Positions 35,844 through 45,037 are shown, numbered from the stretch's first letter. The stretch is 64,000 nucleotides of DNA from Planctomycetota bacterium (GCA_029260825.1 JAJDCM010000112.1:1-64000); one strand, 5' to 3'. Notes: generated by a model not told the origin, from the sequence alone. Program-made: numbers and translations.

Positions 35844-36632
35844 ATGCGGCGTCTCACGCTCTCTGGTTTGACCGTGCTCATCGCCCTCGCCTGTGGCGGC
35901 TCTCCAGCCCGGAGCCAAACCCCAGTCCCAAACGTCCGGGCGGTTTGGGTGGAGCTGATGGGCTCCTGGTATGGCGGTGACGTTCAGCAGCTCGAGGCGC
36001 TTTTGATGCGCCTGGAAGGCCTTCTTGAAAAGGCCCCGGATGATGCTGGTAAGAGTCATTGTCATTACTACACAGGACTTGCCTACCGCCAGAAGAGTGC
36101 TCTCTTGTCGCAACAAAGAGACGATCTTCTCACTGCAGCAAAGCACTTCGAGGCTGCGATCGAGCTGAACTCTGAATTCGCGGAAGCACACGCTTTTCTT
36201 GCCAATGTCTATCGCATGTTGATCGGGAGCGGCAACCCGGACCCCGCCTGGTTCCACCGGACTCGTGAACATCGTGAGGCCGCTCTTTCGATTGCTCCAA
36301 ACAATCCGGCCGTTTTGATGTTGGAGGCTTCGGCTCTGATTTTTATTCCCGAGAACCGGGGAGGAGACATCGAACAGGGTCTGGAAACTGCCTTCGAAGC
36401 AGCCGGTCGATTCGAACTCGGTCCTCAAACTCCGGAAACCGAGTGGGCGCGAGTCCACACCTGGGCCCTCATCGGGACTGCCTATCAACGAGAAGGGCGC
36501 CCACGCGAGGCCTTGTCCGCATTCAAGAAGACGCTGGAGCTGGAAAAGAACTGGTCCCATATCAAGAATACCGTGGTTCCAGAACTGAGGCGGCAAACCG
36601 AACAGCTGGAGAAGAGCGAAAAGTCAAAGTAG
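35844..36632 (+). CDS. Secreted TPR protein
   Basis: The 262-residue product has a signal peptide ending P-A-R-S-Q and three or four TPRs (A-K-H-F-E-A-A-I-E-L-N-S-E-F-A-E-A-H near residue 95, the last near 215 with G-T-A-Y-Q-R-E-G-R-P-R-E-A-L-S-A-F-K-K-T-L-E-L-E). It ends in a lysine/glutamate-rich tail. No catalytic motif is visible. A GAGAGGATC site lies upstream of the ATG. It is convergent with the second DLNGDGD gene and separated from it by a strong hairpin. Confidence 0.75.
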   Translation: MRRLTLSGLTVLIALACGGSPARSQTPVPNVRAVWVELMGSWYGGDVQQLEALLMRLEGLLEKAPDDAGKSHCHYYTGLAYRQKSALLSQQRDDLLTAAKHFEAAIELNSEFAEAHAFLANVYRMLIGSGNPDPAWFHRTREHREAALSIAPNNPAVLMLEASALIFIPENRGGDIEQGLETAFEAAGRFELGPQTPETEWARVHTWALIGTAYQREGRPREALSAFKKTLELEKNWSHIKNTVVPELRRQTEQLEKSEKSK

Positions 36633-36712
36633 CTCCTGGTTCGCAATGAAATCGCGGAATCCGGAACCACCGTCAATTGGCCGGAGTGATGACATGATGG
36701 GGGAGATGATCT

Positions 36713-36742
36713 GGCTGGCCCCGGATTCTAGCGGGGCCAGCC
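36713..36742. terminator. Bidirectional hairpin between convergent genes
   Basis: GGCTGGCCCC pairs perfectly with GGGGCCAGCC (10 bp, all but one pair GC) around a 10-base loop. It lies between the stops of the TPR and DLNGDGD genes. T-runs are absent on both sides, so it may act as an mRNA 3'-end stabiliser as well as a terminator. Confidence 0.55.
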
Positions 36743-36750
36743 TATCACGA

Positions 36751-38946
36751 TTACTCTTCCGTGATCCGGACCTGGAGAGTTACCGCGTTCGTGACGCTCC
36801 ACCCCAGGGGATTTCCGGCGCCCGCATCCTCGATGACCCCTTGGAGAGTCATCGTTATCGGCGCGGGAAGACCCGGGAGACTCGAAACGACGAACGGTGT
36901 TTGATCTGGTCCCATTTTCCGGGTGGTGGTTCCCGAGCAGGCAAGCGGCGGGATGTCAGCGCCGGTCAGGCAGAGGAATGGTCTTGGACTGACCTCCGTC
37001 ATGAATGGGGTCGGGTTGATCGTGTGTCCAAGAGAGTTTCCACCTGCCAGGAGCTCCTGCTCGTTTGCCGAGCGGCCGACCCAGCCCCACAAGATGTATC
37101 GACCTGTCGGTCCAAGAGGCGCCGAATCGAGTGAAACGGTAAAAGGTGTGCGTGGGCTCACGGTTACTGTGCCCGGAAGTTCGTTAATGCGCAGTACCTC
37201 AACAACCTCGCCCTGACCCGAATTGACGCTCCCTGTTCCATAGGGCTCATTGATCCGCGCCACGTGGAGGACGTCGTGGGTTAGAAGGCCGTCCCCGTCG
37301 AGATCCTCTCCGGCATCCTTCTCGTTTACCTGGTAGGCAATGGTGTGTTCGGAGCGGCTCATCTCACTCCGGATTTCCAGGCCCAGGTTGGTGAGGAGAC
37401 CGGTTGAAGCGTCATACAGGTGAACCACCCTGTCCATCCTGTCACCGTCGCCGTTGAGGTCCGCTCCCTGTCGGCCCTCCCGCACGTCGATGAAGATACG
37501 ATTCCCGTAGGGCAAGACCCGATCGAGCTCGGGAACGACGCTCGTGTTTGTCACGCGCTCCGTGTTGCCGTCGTAGACGAACACGACATCGTCATCGGGA
37601 TTGTTGAACTCACCATCGCCATTGAGATCGACTGCGCCGACCCGGCTCTCATCCACGGTGAAGCTGAGGAGTTTGCCGACGCCGTTCACCTTGATCGAAG
37701 AACCTTGGATCGGGAATCCGATGTTGGTCAGCCGATCGGTTTCTGGATCCCAGGCATGGAGGATCAAGTCGAGAAAATCTCCATCCCCGTTCAGATCGGT
37801 GAGTCCCTGCTGGGTTTCATTCACTTCGATCGAGACCAGGTCGCCGGTCACGTCGGGAATTCCCGCGACCCCGAGATTGGTGATTTGCAGGGTGTCCGCA
37901 TTGTAGGAGTGGGTCACGAGATCGAAGATGTCTCCGTCGCCGTTGCGGTCGGCGAATGCCTGATCAAACTCGTCGACCGCGAAAAAAACCTCGCTGCCAA
38001 GGATGTCCGGGCTGCCATCGCAGGTGGAGGCCAGTCCCAGATTGCTGAGGATCTCCGTCCGGTGATCATAGACGAAAACGACCTGATCGTCGAGATCTCC
38101 GTCCGCATTGAGGTCTTCGGATTGGCGCCCTTCGTCAACATAGAAGCTAAGGAGTGGACCTTCTACGATCGGGCAGTAGCAATCGAGTCCGAGATTGGTC
38201 AGCTCCTGGGTCACTGGATCATAGACATGGATGACCCAGTCATCATCATCTCCATCTCCGTTGAGATCGGTGTTGCCTTGCCCTCGCTCCGAAATGCTCG
38301 CCGCAAGGAAGTCATCGCTAACCCGGAACGTGACGGAGGAAGCGCCCAGGTTGCGCGTCACCGGCGTGACGCCGAGATCCACGTTGAAAAGGATCGAAGT
38401 GTCATTGGTGTCGCCGTCTCCGTTGAGATCCGTGCCTTCTTCCCGAACCTCGAACGCCAACCGTCTCGGAGATTTGCCAATGAATGAGATGGAGGTCACG
38501 CCCAGGTTGGTCGCCTCTCCGGATTCGCGATTCACAATGTGAAAGACATTGTCATCCGAGTCTCCGTCCCCGTTCAGATCGATTCCACCCTGAGCACTCT
38601 CCCGGACGTTCATCAGAATCCAGCGACCGTGCAGTTGAGGAGGGCGTCCTGAGCGGTTCGGCGCGAGGCCCAGGTTGCGAATCTCGAGGGTCCGAAGGTC
38701 GACGATGTGGAGGACCCGGTCGTCCATGTCTCCATCGCCGTTCCGATCTTCGCCGACATCCTCCTCCCGGATCTGGATGAGGAGGAATGGCTCCTGCGAA
38801 TTAGCTTTGTTGATCTTTCCTGCGACTCCGAGGTTCTGCACGTCCCGGAGGTTGGGTACGCCCCAGGCGGAGGAGACCGAAAAGAGGCACGCAGCGGCTA
38901 AAATCGTGCTGCAGAGGTGACGGGTAGCGTCGCTATTTCGTCCCAT
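36751..38946 (-). CDS. Exported DLNGDGD-repeat protein with shared C-terminal domain (paralogue)
   Basis: The 731-residue product starts at ATG 38946 (GGAG about 8 bases upstream); the ATG at 38997 adds a non-signal-like leader. A signal peptide ends S-S-A-W-G. Ten acidic loops of the D-L/R-N-G-D-G-D-x-x-D type recur about every 55-60 residues, each followed by a V-x-H-x-Y/D strand and a N-L-G turn, as in the 9.8-12 kb paralogue. The last about 165 residues are the shared C-terminal domain (G-S-V-N...V-L-R-I-N...I-L-W-G-W...L-Q-G-V-I-E-D...S-V-T-N-A-V-T-L-Q). The two paralogues align along their whole length including the P-T-P-F/A-M segment, so they share an ancestor. Confidence 0.82.
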   Translation of the reverse strand: MGRNSDATRHLCSTILAAACLFSVSSAWGVPNLRDVQNLGVAGKINKANSQEPFLLIQIREEDVGEDRNGDGDMDDRVLHIVDLRTLEIRNLGLAPNRSGRPPQLHGRWILMNVRESAQGGIDLNGDGDSDDNVFHIVNRESGEATNLGVTSISFIGKSPRRLAFEVREEGTDLNGDGDTNDTSILFNVDLGVTPVTRNLGASSVTFRVSDDFLAASISERGQGNTDLNGDGDDDDWVIHVYDPVTQELTNLGLDCYCPIVEGPLLSFYVDEGRQSEDLNADGDLDDQVVFVYDHRTEILSNLGLASTCDGSPDILGSEVFFAVDEFDQAFADRNGDGDIFDLVTHSYNADTLQITNLGVAGIPDVTGDLVSIEVNETQQGLTDLNGDGDFLDLILHAWDPETDRLTNIGFPIQGSSIKVNGVGKLLSFTVDESRVGAVDLNGDGEFNNPDDDVVFVYDGNTERVTNTSVVPELDRVLPYGNRIFIDVREGRQGADLNGDGDRMDRVVHLYDASTGLLTNLGLEIRSEMSRSEHTIAYQVNEKDAGEDLDGDGLLTHDVLHVARINEPYGTGSVNSGQGEVVEVLRINELPGTVTVSPRTPFTVSLDSAPLGPTGRYILWGWVGRSANEQELLAGGNSLGHTINPTPFMTEVSPRPFLCLTGADIPPLACSGTTTRKMGPDQTPFVVSSLPGLPAPITMTLQGVIEDAGAGNPLGWSVTNAVTLQVRITEE

Positions 38947-39293
38947 GATGGTCTCCTCGATTCTCTTTGTTAAGGAAGCACCGCGTACCCGCGACATCCA
39001 TTGTCCCCTTCAAGCCACATCATAAGCCAAGTACGACGGTCTTTTCAACCTCTTGCGGGCCCGGCCATGCCTTGCGGGGAAAGGCTAGAAAGAGGTCGTG
39101 CCGTTGCCTCTTGAGCCCTTCATTCAGCGACGCTTCGATCGTCTGACGTTTCCCCGCAGCCTCTCCGGTGTTCTTCGGTGGGGGCAGGTTGAAGCCTCTC
39201 TGGATTCCTGGTAATCTTGATGGGAGTTAGAGAGATTTCCCTTGGACTGTAACCGGATGTTCCAAAAAGAATTATTGAATCAAAGGAGGTTTT
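38947..39293. other. Divergent spacer
   Basis: This 347-base region should hold promoters for the DLNGDGD gene (minus) and the haem peroxidase (plus). I found no convincing -35/-10 pair. A direct repeat CTTGCGGG occurs at 39052 and 39071, 19 bases apart, about two helical turns, which could bind a dimer. Confidence 0.4.
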
Positions 39294-40904
39294 ATGATTC
39301 ACCGCAGGCTAGGAATCATGGGGGGAGCGAAAGGGCTCGCGATTGTCGCAGCGTCAGTCTTCTTTCTCCACGGGCAGATGGGGCGAGCTTATCCCGATTT
39401 TCGCACCATCGACGGGTCGGGCAACAACATCGCCAACCCGGACTGGGGTGCAGCTGACACCCAGCTGATCCGAAAGGCTACAGAGTCTTACGGCGATGGG
39501 ATCGAAACCCTGGCCGGGGCGACCAGGCCGGGCCCCCGGGAAGTCAGCAATGCAGTGTGTGCTCAGTTCGTCAGTATCTTCAATCCGGAAGGGGCATCGG
39601 ACTTTGTCTGGCAGTGGGGACAGTTCCTCGATCACGACATCGATCTCACCGAGGGCGGTGTGGAAACGGCGGATATTGCAACTCCCCTGGATGACCCGTT
39701 CTTCCTCGGTAGCCCGATTTTCTTCACCCGGTCTATTTTTGATGCGGCGACCTCCGTTCCCGGAGTTCCCCGTCAGCAAATGAACCAGATCACGTCTTAC
39801 ATTGACGGGTCGAACGTGTACGGTTCCGATGCGGTTCGCCTTGCCTTTCTTCGGGATCCTTCCGACTCGATTTTCCTGAAGACGAGTCCTGGCAATCTTC
39901 TTCCGTTCAACACGGCCGCATTGCCGAACGCCGAAGGCCCTGGCTTCGATTCAGATGAGTTCTTCATCGCCGGAGATGTTCGAGCCAACGAGCAGGCAGC
40001 CCTCGCCTGCATGCACACTCTCTTCATGCGGGAGCACAATTTTCTCGCCCGGAAGATTCGAATCCGACGGCCCGACCTGAACAACGAACAGGTTTTCCAG
40101 TACGCACGACTTGTGATCGGCGCTGAAATCCAGGCCATCACTTACAACGAGTTTGTTCCCGTTCTTCTCGGCCCTGGCGCTCTTGATCCGTATGCGGGTT
40201 ACGATGCGGGAGTGGACGCGAGCACGGCGAATTTCTTCTCCAGTGCGAGCTACCGTTTCGGTCACAGCATGCTCTCGACCACCCTCCTCAGGCTTGACGA
40301 GAATGGACAAGAGACGGTCGACGGTCACCTTTCGTTGTCGGATGCATTCTTTAACCCGACCCGAATTCTTGATGAGGGGGGAATTGCCCCGATCTTGCGC
40401 GGTCTTGCGACCCAGGTCCAGCAGAACGTTGACACTCAAGTTGTGCCCGACATTCGGAATTTCCTTTTCGGTCCTCCGGGCGCGGGCGGTTTCGATCTGG
40501 CATCTCTGAACATCCAGCGTGGCCGGGACCACGGACTCGCCGACTACAATTCGGCGCGAGTCAGCTACGGACTGGCTCCGGTTGCTACGTTTGCCGACAT
40601 CACCTCGAGCATCGAGCTTCAGGCCGCTCTTGAGCAGCTTTATGGCAACGTCAACGATATCGATCCTTGGGTGGGTGGGTTGGCGGAAGACCATGTTCCC
40701 GGCGCTCTCGTCGGTGAGCTACTCTTTACGGTTCTCAAGGAGCAGTTCGAGCGAATGAGAGATGGAGATCGATTCTTCTATCTCGAGTATTTCGATGCGT
40801 CAACGATTGCAGCGATTGAAGACCAGACTCTGTCCAGGATCATCACCCGGAACACGGAGATTTTGCCGGGAGAGCTCCAGGACGACGTCTTCATCGCCCA
40901 GTAG
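39294..40904 (+). CDS. Animal-type (peroxidasin-like) haem peroxidase, exported
   Basis: The 536-residue product has a signal-like N-terminus ending Q-M-G-R-A and a full An_peroxidase domain. The distal region is W-G-Q-F-L-D-H-D-I-D-L-T near residue 103, with His and the calcium-site Asp. Further motifs are R-E-H-N-F-L-A-R near 245 and the proximal-side Y-R-F-G-H-S near 320. L-N-I-Q-R-G-R-D-H-G-L near 405 is diagnostic of the superfamily. A strong AAAGGAGG precedes the ATG. It oxidises halides or organic donors with peroxide by family, probably outside the cytoplasm; the partner is unknown. An intrinsic terminator follows. Confidence 0.92.
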   Translation: MIHRRLGIMGGAKGLAIVAASVFFLHGQMGRAYPDFRTIDGSGNNIANPDWGAADTQLIRKATESYGDGIETLAGATRPGPREVSNAVCAQFVSIFNPEGASDFVWQWGQFLDHDIDLTEGGVETADIATPLDDPFFLGSPIFFTRSIFDAATSVPGVPRQQMNQITSYIDGSNVYGSDAVRLAFLRDPSDSIFLKTSPGNLLPFNTAALPNAEGPGFDSDEFFIAGDVRANEQAALACMHTLFMREHNFLARKIRIRRPDLNNEQVFQYARLVIGAEIQAITYNEFVPVLLGPGALDPYAGYDAGVDASTANFFSSASYRFGHSMLSTTLLRLDENGQETVDGHLSLSDAFFNPTRILDEGGIAPILRGLATQVQQNVDTQVVPDIRNFLFGPPGAGGFDLASLNIQRGRDHGLADYNSARVSYGLAPVATFADITSSIELQAALEQLYGNVNDIDPWVGGLAEDHVPGALVGELLFTVLKEQFERMRDGDRFFYLEYFDASTIAAIEDQTLSRIITRNTEILPGELQDDVFIAQ

Positions 40905-40945
40905 TCGATCGAGATTTCCTGCAGACGTAATCCAGGATCAAGACA

Positions 40946-40977
40946 AAGGCCAGCGCTATCAAGCGTTGGCCTTTTTT
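40946..40977 (+). terminator. Intrinsic terminator after haem peroxidase
   Basis: AAGGCCAGCGCT pairs with AGCGTTGGCCTT (12 bp with one G-T) around a short loop, followed by further Ts (six in a row at 40972-40977). It lies 41 bases after the peroxidase stop. Confidence 0.85.
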
Positions 40978-41108
40978 GATGGCTTTGGCAACTTCAGGGT
41001 TCGTTTTGTGGTGTTCCTGGTTCCTCCTTCGCGCAAGCTTGTGCTACATTGATAGGCCCTGGGACTTTGCACCTGTCGGTTGATCTCCTTACAGATCGGA
41101 GTATCACC

Positions 41109-42866
41109 GTGCGGATTTACGACTCCAACACTCCCCATCAAAAGATGCGGACTCTCCTCTTCGTTGCGATCCTTCTCGTTGTTGTTTCTCCTGGTGCCAC
41201 TGGCGCCTGGGGGATGGAGGTCGAGCGTTTCCTCTTCGAGTCCGTGCTTTCCTCCGAGTCTTCCTCGCAGCGAGGAATCCTGACCGCGGAAGTGCTCGGT
41301 CTGCGTCCTGGTGATCGTGTCCGGGGTCAGCAGATCGTGTTTGAGTTGTTACCGGGCCTCATCGCCGAGGGTCGGATTGAAGGAGTCAAGAATCCAGCTC
41401 TTTCCGATGCTCTGGTCTTTGGTTCCATCGACGACCATCCCGGAGGCTGGTTTCACCTGGTGGTGAACGGGGAGGTTGCGGCCGGGGAGATCTCGCTTCC
41501 CGGAGTCGGGCATTTCCTTCTTCGGCCCGATGTTGGCGATGAGGGCCATGTGGTTCGGAGGGTCGATCCTCGACATCGTTTACGTTGTCTCGGTGCAGTC
41601 GATCCCGGGGATTTTTTCGAGGGGACGGGATCTTTTGCGAGTGCGAGAGGGGCTTCCGATTGTGCCCGGGGTTATCCGCTTTTGATCGACCTCATGGTGG
41701 TCTACACACCTTCTTCGCGGGCCGCGTTGGGCGGAGTCGCCGCGATCGAGGCGGTGATTGACTCTCACGTCGACTTTACCAATGCGGCGTATGAGAGGAG
41801 TGGGGTTGCTCATCGTCTTCGACTGGTCCACGCGAGCGAGATCGCCTATATCGAATCGGGAAACTCGCTCACGGATCTGGCCCGGCTTCGCGCTCTTTCG
41901 GACGGTTTTCTCGATACTGTTCATCCGTTGCGGGATCAATTCGGGGCGGATCTTGTGAGCTTGGTCAATACTTCAGGCTCGGCGGGTACGGGCTACAAGA
42001 TGGACGTGTTGGGGCCTCAGTTCGCTTCGTCGGCATTTAGCGCCATCGGGCATGATGTGGGCGGAATCGTCCTGGCACACGAGACGGGGCATAACCTGGG
42101 TTGTGACCACAACAATGGTGCGGGCGCCGCCCAGACGATCTTTTGTTATTCATTCGGTCATCGCACTCAAGGGCAGGAGTTTCGGACCATCATGTCGAAC
42201 TCTCCCGGCACCTACGTTGATTTCTTTTCCAGTCCGGATCTGGATGTGGGGGGGCTGGCCCTGGGAGTCTCTGGCGATGGTTGTCCACAGACTGCGGCTC
42301 ACAACGTGCGCTCCCTCAACAATGCGGCTGCGACCGTGGCGCAATTTCGCTCCACGGTCATCCCCGAGGAACTGCATCTTGCCTGTCGTTACGGCAACGT
42401 GAATGCTGCGGGTGGAAGTACGGTGGATGTTCTCTTTGTCAACGATTCGGCCGGGCTCGGTGAGGCAAGGGAGGTGATCCTTGGGCAAGACGACTCTCTG
42501 AAGATCAGCATGTCTCTTCCGCCTTCGATGCCGGTTGCCGCTCCTTTTGTGGTTTACGTGTTCACGGTCTTGCCGGATATGGCGAGCTCGCGAAGTTTGC
42601 CGGCTGGCATCGGAACTTTTTGTCTGGCCAATCCAATCACCGATCAGAATCCACTCGGGTTGCGAGCAATCTTCAACAACAAGGGATTCAACAACGTCTT
42701 GGGCAGCGCCACTCGCCCGTCGACTCCGGCTCCGAGTGATCTTGTGTGCCTACCCCAGGGTGCGCAGCGCACCGGGTCAGTCTTTCTGCAGGGAATCATT
42801 GATGACACCCAATCCTGTCATGGGTTGGTCGCGATAACAAACGGGGTCGTGCTCCGATTGGAGTGA
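41109..42866 (+). CDS. Secreted reprolysin-like (M12B-type) metalloprotease with shared C-terminal domain
   Basis: The 585-residue product carries the metzincin zinc motif H-E-T-G-H-N-L-G-C-D-H near residue 323, with a downstream I-M-S Met-turn candidate (F-R-T-I-M-S-N-S). GTG 41109 has CGGAG about 8 bases upstream and leaves a signal peptide after a 12-residue n-region; ATG 41145 is possible and the longer frame to 41049 is not supported. A prodomain of about 190 residues precedes the protease. The shared C-terminal domain covers about residues 425-585 (G-N-V-N-A-A-G-G...D-V-L-F-V-N-D...V-Y-V-F...L-Q-G-I-I-D-D...I-T-N-G-V-V-L-R-L). It is a secreted endopeptidase; the substrate is unknown. 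Confidence 0.88.
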   Translation: MRIYDSNTPHQKMRTLLFVAILLVVVSPGATGAWGMEVERFLFESVLSSESSSQRGILTAEVLGLRPGDRVRGQQIVFELLPGLIAEGRIEGVKNPALSDALVFGSIDDHPGGWFHLVVNGEVAAGEISLPGVGHFLLRPDVGDEGHVVRRVDPRHRLRCLGAVDPGDFFEGTGSFASARGASDCARGYPLLIDLMVVYTPSSRAALGGVAAIEAVIDSHVDFTNAAYERSGVAHRLRLVHASEIAYIESGNSLTDLARLRALSDGFLDTVHPLRDQFGADLVSLVNTSGSAGTGYKMDVLGPQFASSAFSAIGHDVGGIVLAHETGHNLGCDHNNGAGAAQTIFCYSFGHRTQGQEFRTIMSNSPGTYVDFFSSPDLDVGGLALGVSGDGCPQTAAHNVRSLNNAAATVAQFRSTVIPEELHLACRYGNVNAAGGSTVDVLFVNDSAGLGEAREVILGQDDSLKISMSLPPSMPVAAPFVVYVFTVLPDMASSRSLPAGIGTFCLANPITDQNPLGLRAIFNNKGFNNVLGSATRPSTPAPSDLVCLPQGAQRTGSVFLQGIIDDTQSCHGLVAITNGVVLRLE

Positions 42867-43036
42867 TTCCCTGCGCGAAATGGGGCCAGGTCTTCACACC
42901 ACGCCTCATTCCTTCTCTGACGCGTTCCTTCTCCTGCTTTCAACGGTTCCCTCCTCTCGGACGGATTTTGTCCGCTGTGGGGGCGTCTGGGTGCCTCCAG
43001 AGCAAAACCACTGGAAATTCTGGATTCTTTGAAATA

Positions 43037-43052
43037 GAATTACGCGTAATTC
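43037..43052. promoter_or_regulatory. Perfect 16-bp palindrome, candidate operator
   Basis: GAATTACGCGTAATTC is fully self-complementary and sits 17 bases before the ATG of a ribbon-helix-helix-like gene. RHH proteins commonly repress their own promoters from such sites. Autoregulation is inferred from position. Confidence 0.5.
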
Positions 43053-43069
43053 GTAAGAAAGGAGGCGCC

Positions 43070-43513
43070 ATGGCCAAGAAATCACCGAAGAAGATGACGG
43101 AGGAGGGCCTTTGGACCCTCGTCAAGAAGAAGATTGCCGAGCAGGGAATCCGACTCGAGGAGGTGCTTGAGATCCTCTCCACCACGGACGAGGCGGATGT
43201 GAAGGTGATCTGCGCGGTGGATGATCTTTCCTCGAGCTTGATCGAGCTCGGGGACTCCACGCGAGACCAGGTCTTGATGGTCCGGGTGGATGCAACAACC
43301 ACCGAGCAGCTTGACGCCTGGTCCGAGAGCGGTGCGGTCAAGAGTCGTTCGGAGGCGGCCGCTCTCTTCATCAAGGAGGGATTGAAGCTGCGAAGCAAGG
43401 AGCTGGGGGAGTTGCAGGAGTCGATCGATGCGGTCAAGTCGGCCAAGGCAAAGTTGCACAAGAGGGCGAAGAAGGTCTTCGGGGGAAGTTTTCCGGATAA
43501 AAAAAAGGAGTGA
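43070..43513 (+). CDS. Small ribbon-helix-helix-like protein
   Basis: The 147-residue product starts at ATG 43070, with AAAGGAGG about 5 bases upstream; the longer frame to 42863 is shadow. The middle (residues of about 75-120) reads as a strand-helix-helix unit: V-L-M-V-R-V-D-A-T-T-T-E-Q-L-D-A-W, then K-S-R-S-E-A-A-A-L-F-I-K-E-G-L. This fits a ribbon-helix-helix DNA-binding fold. Lysine-rich ends flank it. A perfect palindrome lies just upstream. Its stop overlaps the first possible start of the S41 protease gene, so the two are co-transcribed. Regulation of the protease is plausible but unproven. Confidence 0.6.
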   Translation: MAKKSPKKMTEEGLWTLVKKKIAEQGIRLEEVLEILSTTDEADVKVICAVDDLSSSLIELGDSTRDQVLMVRVDATTTEQLDAWSESGAVKSRSEAAALFIKEGLKLRSKELGELQESIDAVKSAKAKLHKRAKKVFGGSFPDKKKE

Positions 43514-43518
43514 GAACG

Positions 43519-44898
43519 ATGTTGCTCAGTCGATGGATGCTCAGGTTGTTTGTGGTTGTCCTGCCGATCCTCGCCGGAACGAGCGGGAGTGCGGAGGAGT
43601 TCCGGGACCACGCTCTCGAAACGTTCGACAGAGTCTGGCAGATCGTTCGGGATACTCATTTTGACCCGGACCTGAACGGAGTCGACTGGGATGAGGTCAA
43701 GGCAGAGCTTCGACCTGATGCAGGGGAAGCGAAGAACAACGGGGATCTTCGGCGGGTAGTCACCTCGATGCTTTCTCGTCTCGGTCAATCTCACTTTGCG
43801 ATCGTTCCGGGAGAGACGGAGTGGCCAGAGGATGCTTCCGCGGATGAACGAGCTCTTGAGGAAGCGCTCGCCGCCATACCCGCGTTCGAGTCTCGTGCGA
43901 CTCCTGGCATTGACGTTCGGCTACTCGATGACCGAGTTGTGGTTTCGGAGGTTCGTGAAGGTCATCCCGCAGCATTTGCGGGAGTGAAGACGGGCTGGCA
44001 AATCTTGACTCTTGATGGCCAACCGATGTCTGACTCGCTCAAGTACATTTCGGATGAGATGAAGAGGAGAGGGATGGGGGATGCGCTCGAGCGAGAGCAT
44101 GCGGTGATCGTGTGGGGTTTCGTTCGGTCGAGGCTGGCGGGGGAAGAGGGAAGCCGGATCGACGTCGAGTTTTTGAAGGGCGATGGTTCACGGGAGTCCC
44201 TGGAGCTTGCGAGGAAGCCTTCTTCGTGGCCCATGGAAGCTACCGGGGGGATGCCTGCGTTTCCTGTTGAGGTGACGTCTCGAACGGTTGCGCCGTCGAT
44301 CACCGTGATTCGAATTGTCGGCATGTGGTTGCTCGGGGTCGTACCTGCTTTCGACGAGGCTTTTGGCCGTTCTCGATCGAGCCGGGGAATGATTCTCGAT
44401 CTTCGGGGGAACCTTGGCGGAATCTCGACCATCGGTCAGGCGGTTGCCGGGGCTTTCGTGTCAAAACAGGAGCGCCTGGGGAAGTTCGTGATGCGGGGTC
44501 AGGAGATACCGATGCCGATTCTTCCCCGCAAGGTTTCCCATGGTGACGAGATTCTCGAACCGTACGACGGACCTCTGGCGATCTTGATTGACGGCCAAAG
44601 TGGAAGCACAACCGAGCTCTTTGCAGCCGCCCTTCAGGACATGGGACGGGCCCTTATCTTCGGGGAGCCCTCCATGGGAGCAGCCCTTCCTTCGGCACTG
44701 ACTCCGTTGCCCAACGGGGACAAGCTTCTTCATGCGATCGCCGATTTCATCCGACCCTCCGGGGGCAGTCTCGAGGGACATCCAGTTGTTCCGGATCACG
44801 CGTCTCCCCTCACCCGGGAGTCTCTTCTCGAAGGGCGAGATCTCGCCATGGAGTCGGCGGTGCAGTGGATCGAGAAGGTGAGTGGCAAGGATCGATGA
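43519..44898 (+). CDS. Exported S41-family (C-terminal processing-type) peptidase
   Basis: The 459-residue product has a signal peptide ending G-S-A-E, a helical N-terminal region, and a PDZ domain at about 135-215 (V-V-V-S-E-V-R-E-G-H-P-A, G-W-Q-I-L-T-L-D-G). An S41 catalytic domain follows at about 255-450 (I-L-D-L-R-G-N-L-G-G; I-D-G-Q-S-G-S-T-T-E-L-F-A with the likely Ser near 360). The G-E-P-S-M-G-A-A-L motif lacks the Lys of CtpA, as in the S41 branch that uses a different base. ATG 43519 has AAAGGAG 8 bases upstream; a GTG at 43510 overlaps the preceding stop. It is a periplasmic or secreted protease. Confidence 0.85.
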   Translation: MLLSRWMLRLFVVVLPILAGTSGSAEEFRDHALETFDRVWQIVRDTHFDPDLNGVDWDEVKAELRPDAGEAKNNGDLRRVVTSMLSRLGQSHFAIVPGETEWPEDASADERALEEALAAIPAFESRATPGIDVRLLDDRVVVSEVREGHPAAFAGVKTGWQILTLDGQPMSDSLKYISDEMKRRGMGDALEREHAVIVWGFVRSRLAGEEGSRIDVEFLKGDGSRESLELARKPSSWPMEATGGMPAFPVEVTSRTVAPSITVIRIVGMWLLGVVPAFDEAFGRSRSSRGMILDLRGNLGGISTIGQAVAGAFVSKQERLGKFVMRGQEIPMPILPRKVSHGDEILEPYDGPLAILIDGQSGSTTELFAAALQDMGRALIFGEPSMGAALPSALTPLPNGDKLLHAIADFIRPSGGSLEGHPVVPDHASPLTRESLLEGRDLAMESAVQWIEKVSGKDR

Positions 44899-44942
44899 GG
44901 AGGGGGGGGGCGACGCTTCTGTTCCGGATCCGGAAAGTTGAA

Positions 44943-45037
44943 CGTTCGGGATCGAACGACTGAATGAGTCGACCTGGGGTGCGTTTGTCCTGGATGGTGA
45001 CTGGCGTTGAGTCAACGGCGACGGGTTTGACTCAACG
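44943..45037. terminator. Two hairpins between convergent genes
   Basis: CGTTCG-ggat-CGAACG (44943-44958) is a small hairpin. A perfect 11-bp stem, CGTTGAGTCAA/TTGACTCAACG (45005-45037, 11-base loop), follows. They lie between the S41 protease and the arylsulfotransferase-like gene. No T-run follows either arm, so termination is uncertain; the second could be a protein-binding inverted repeat. Confidence 0.45.

Noticed and set aside
37420-38487. 355-codon plus-strand ORF opposite the second DLNGDGD gene
   Set aside because: Its internal periodicity mirrors the acidic repeats on the other strand; it has no signal or domain of its own.
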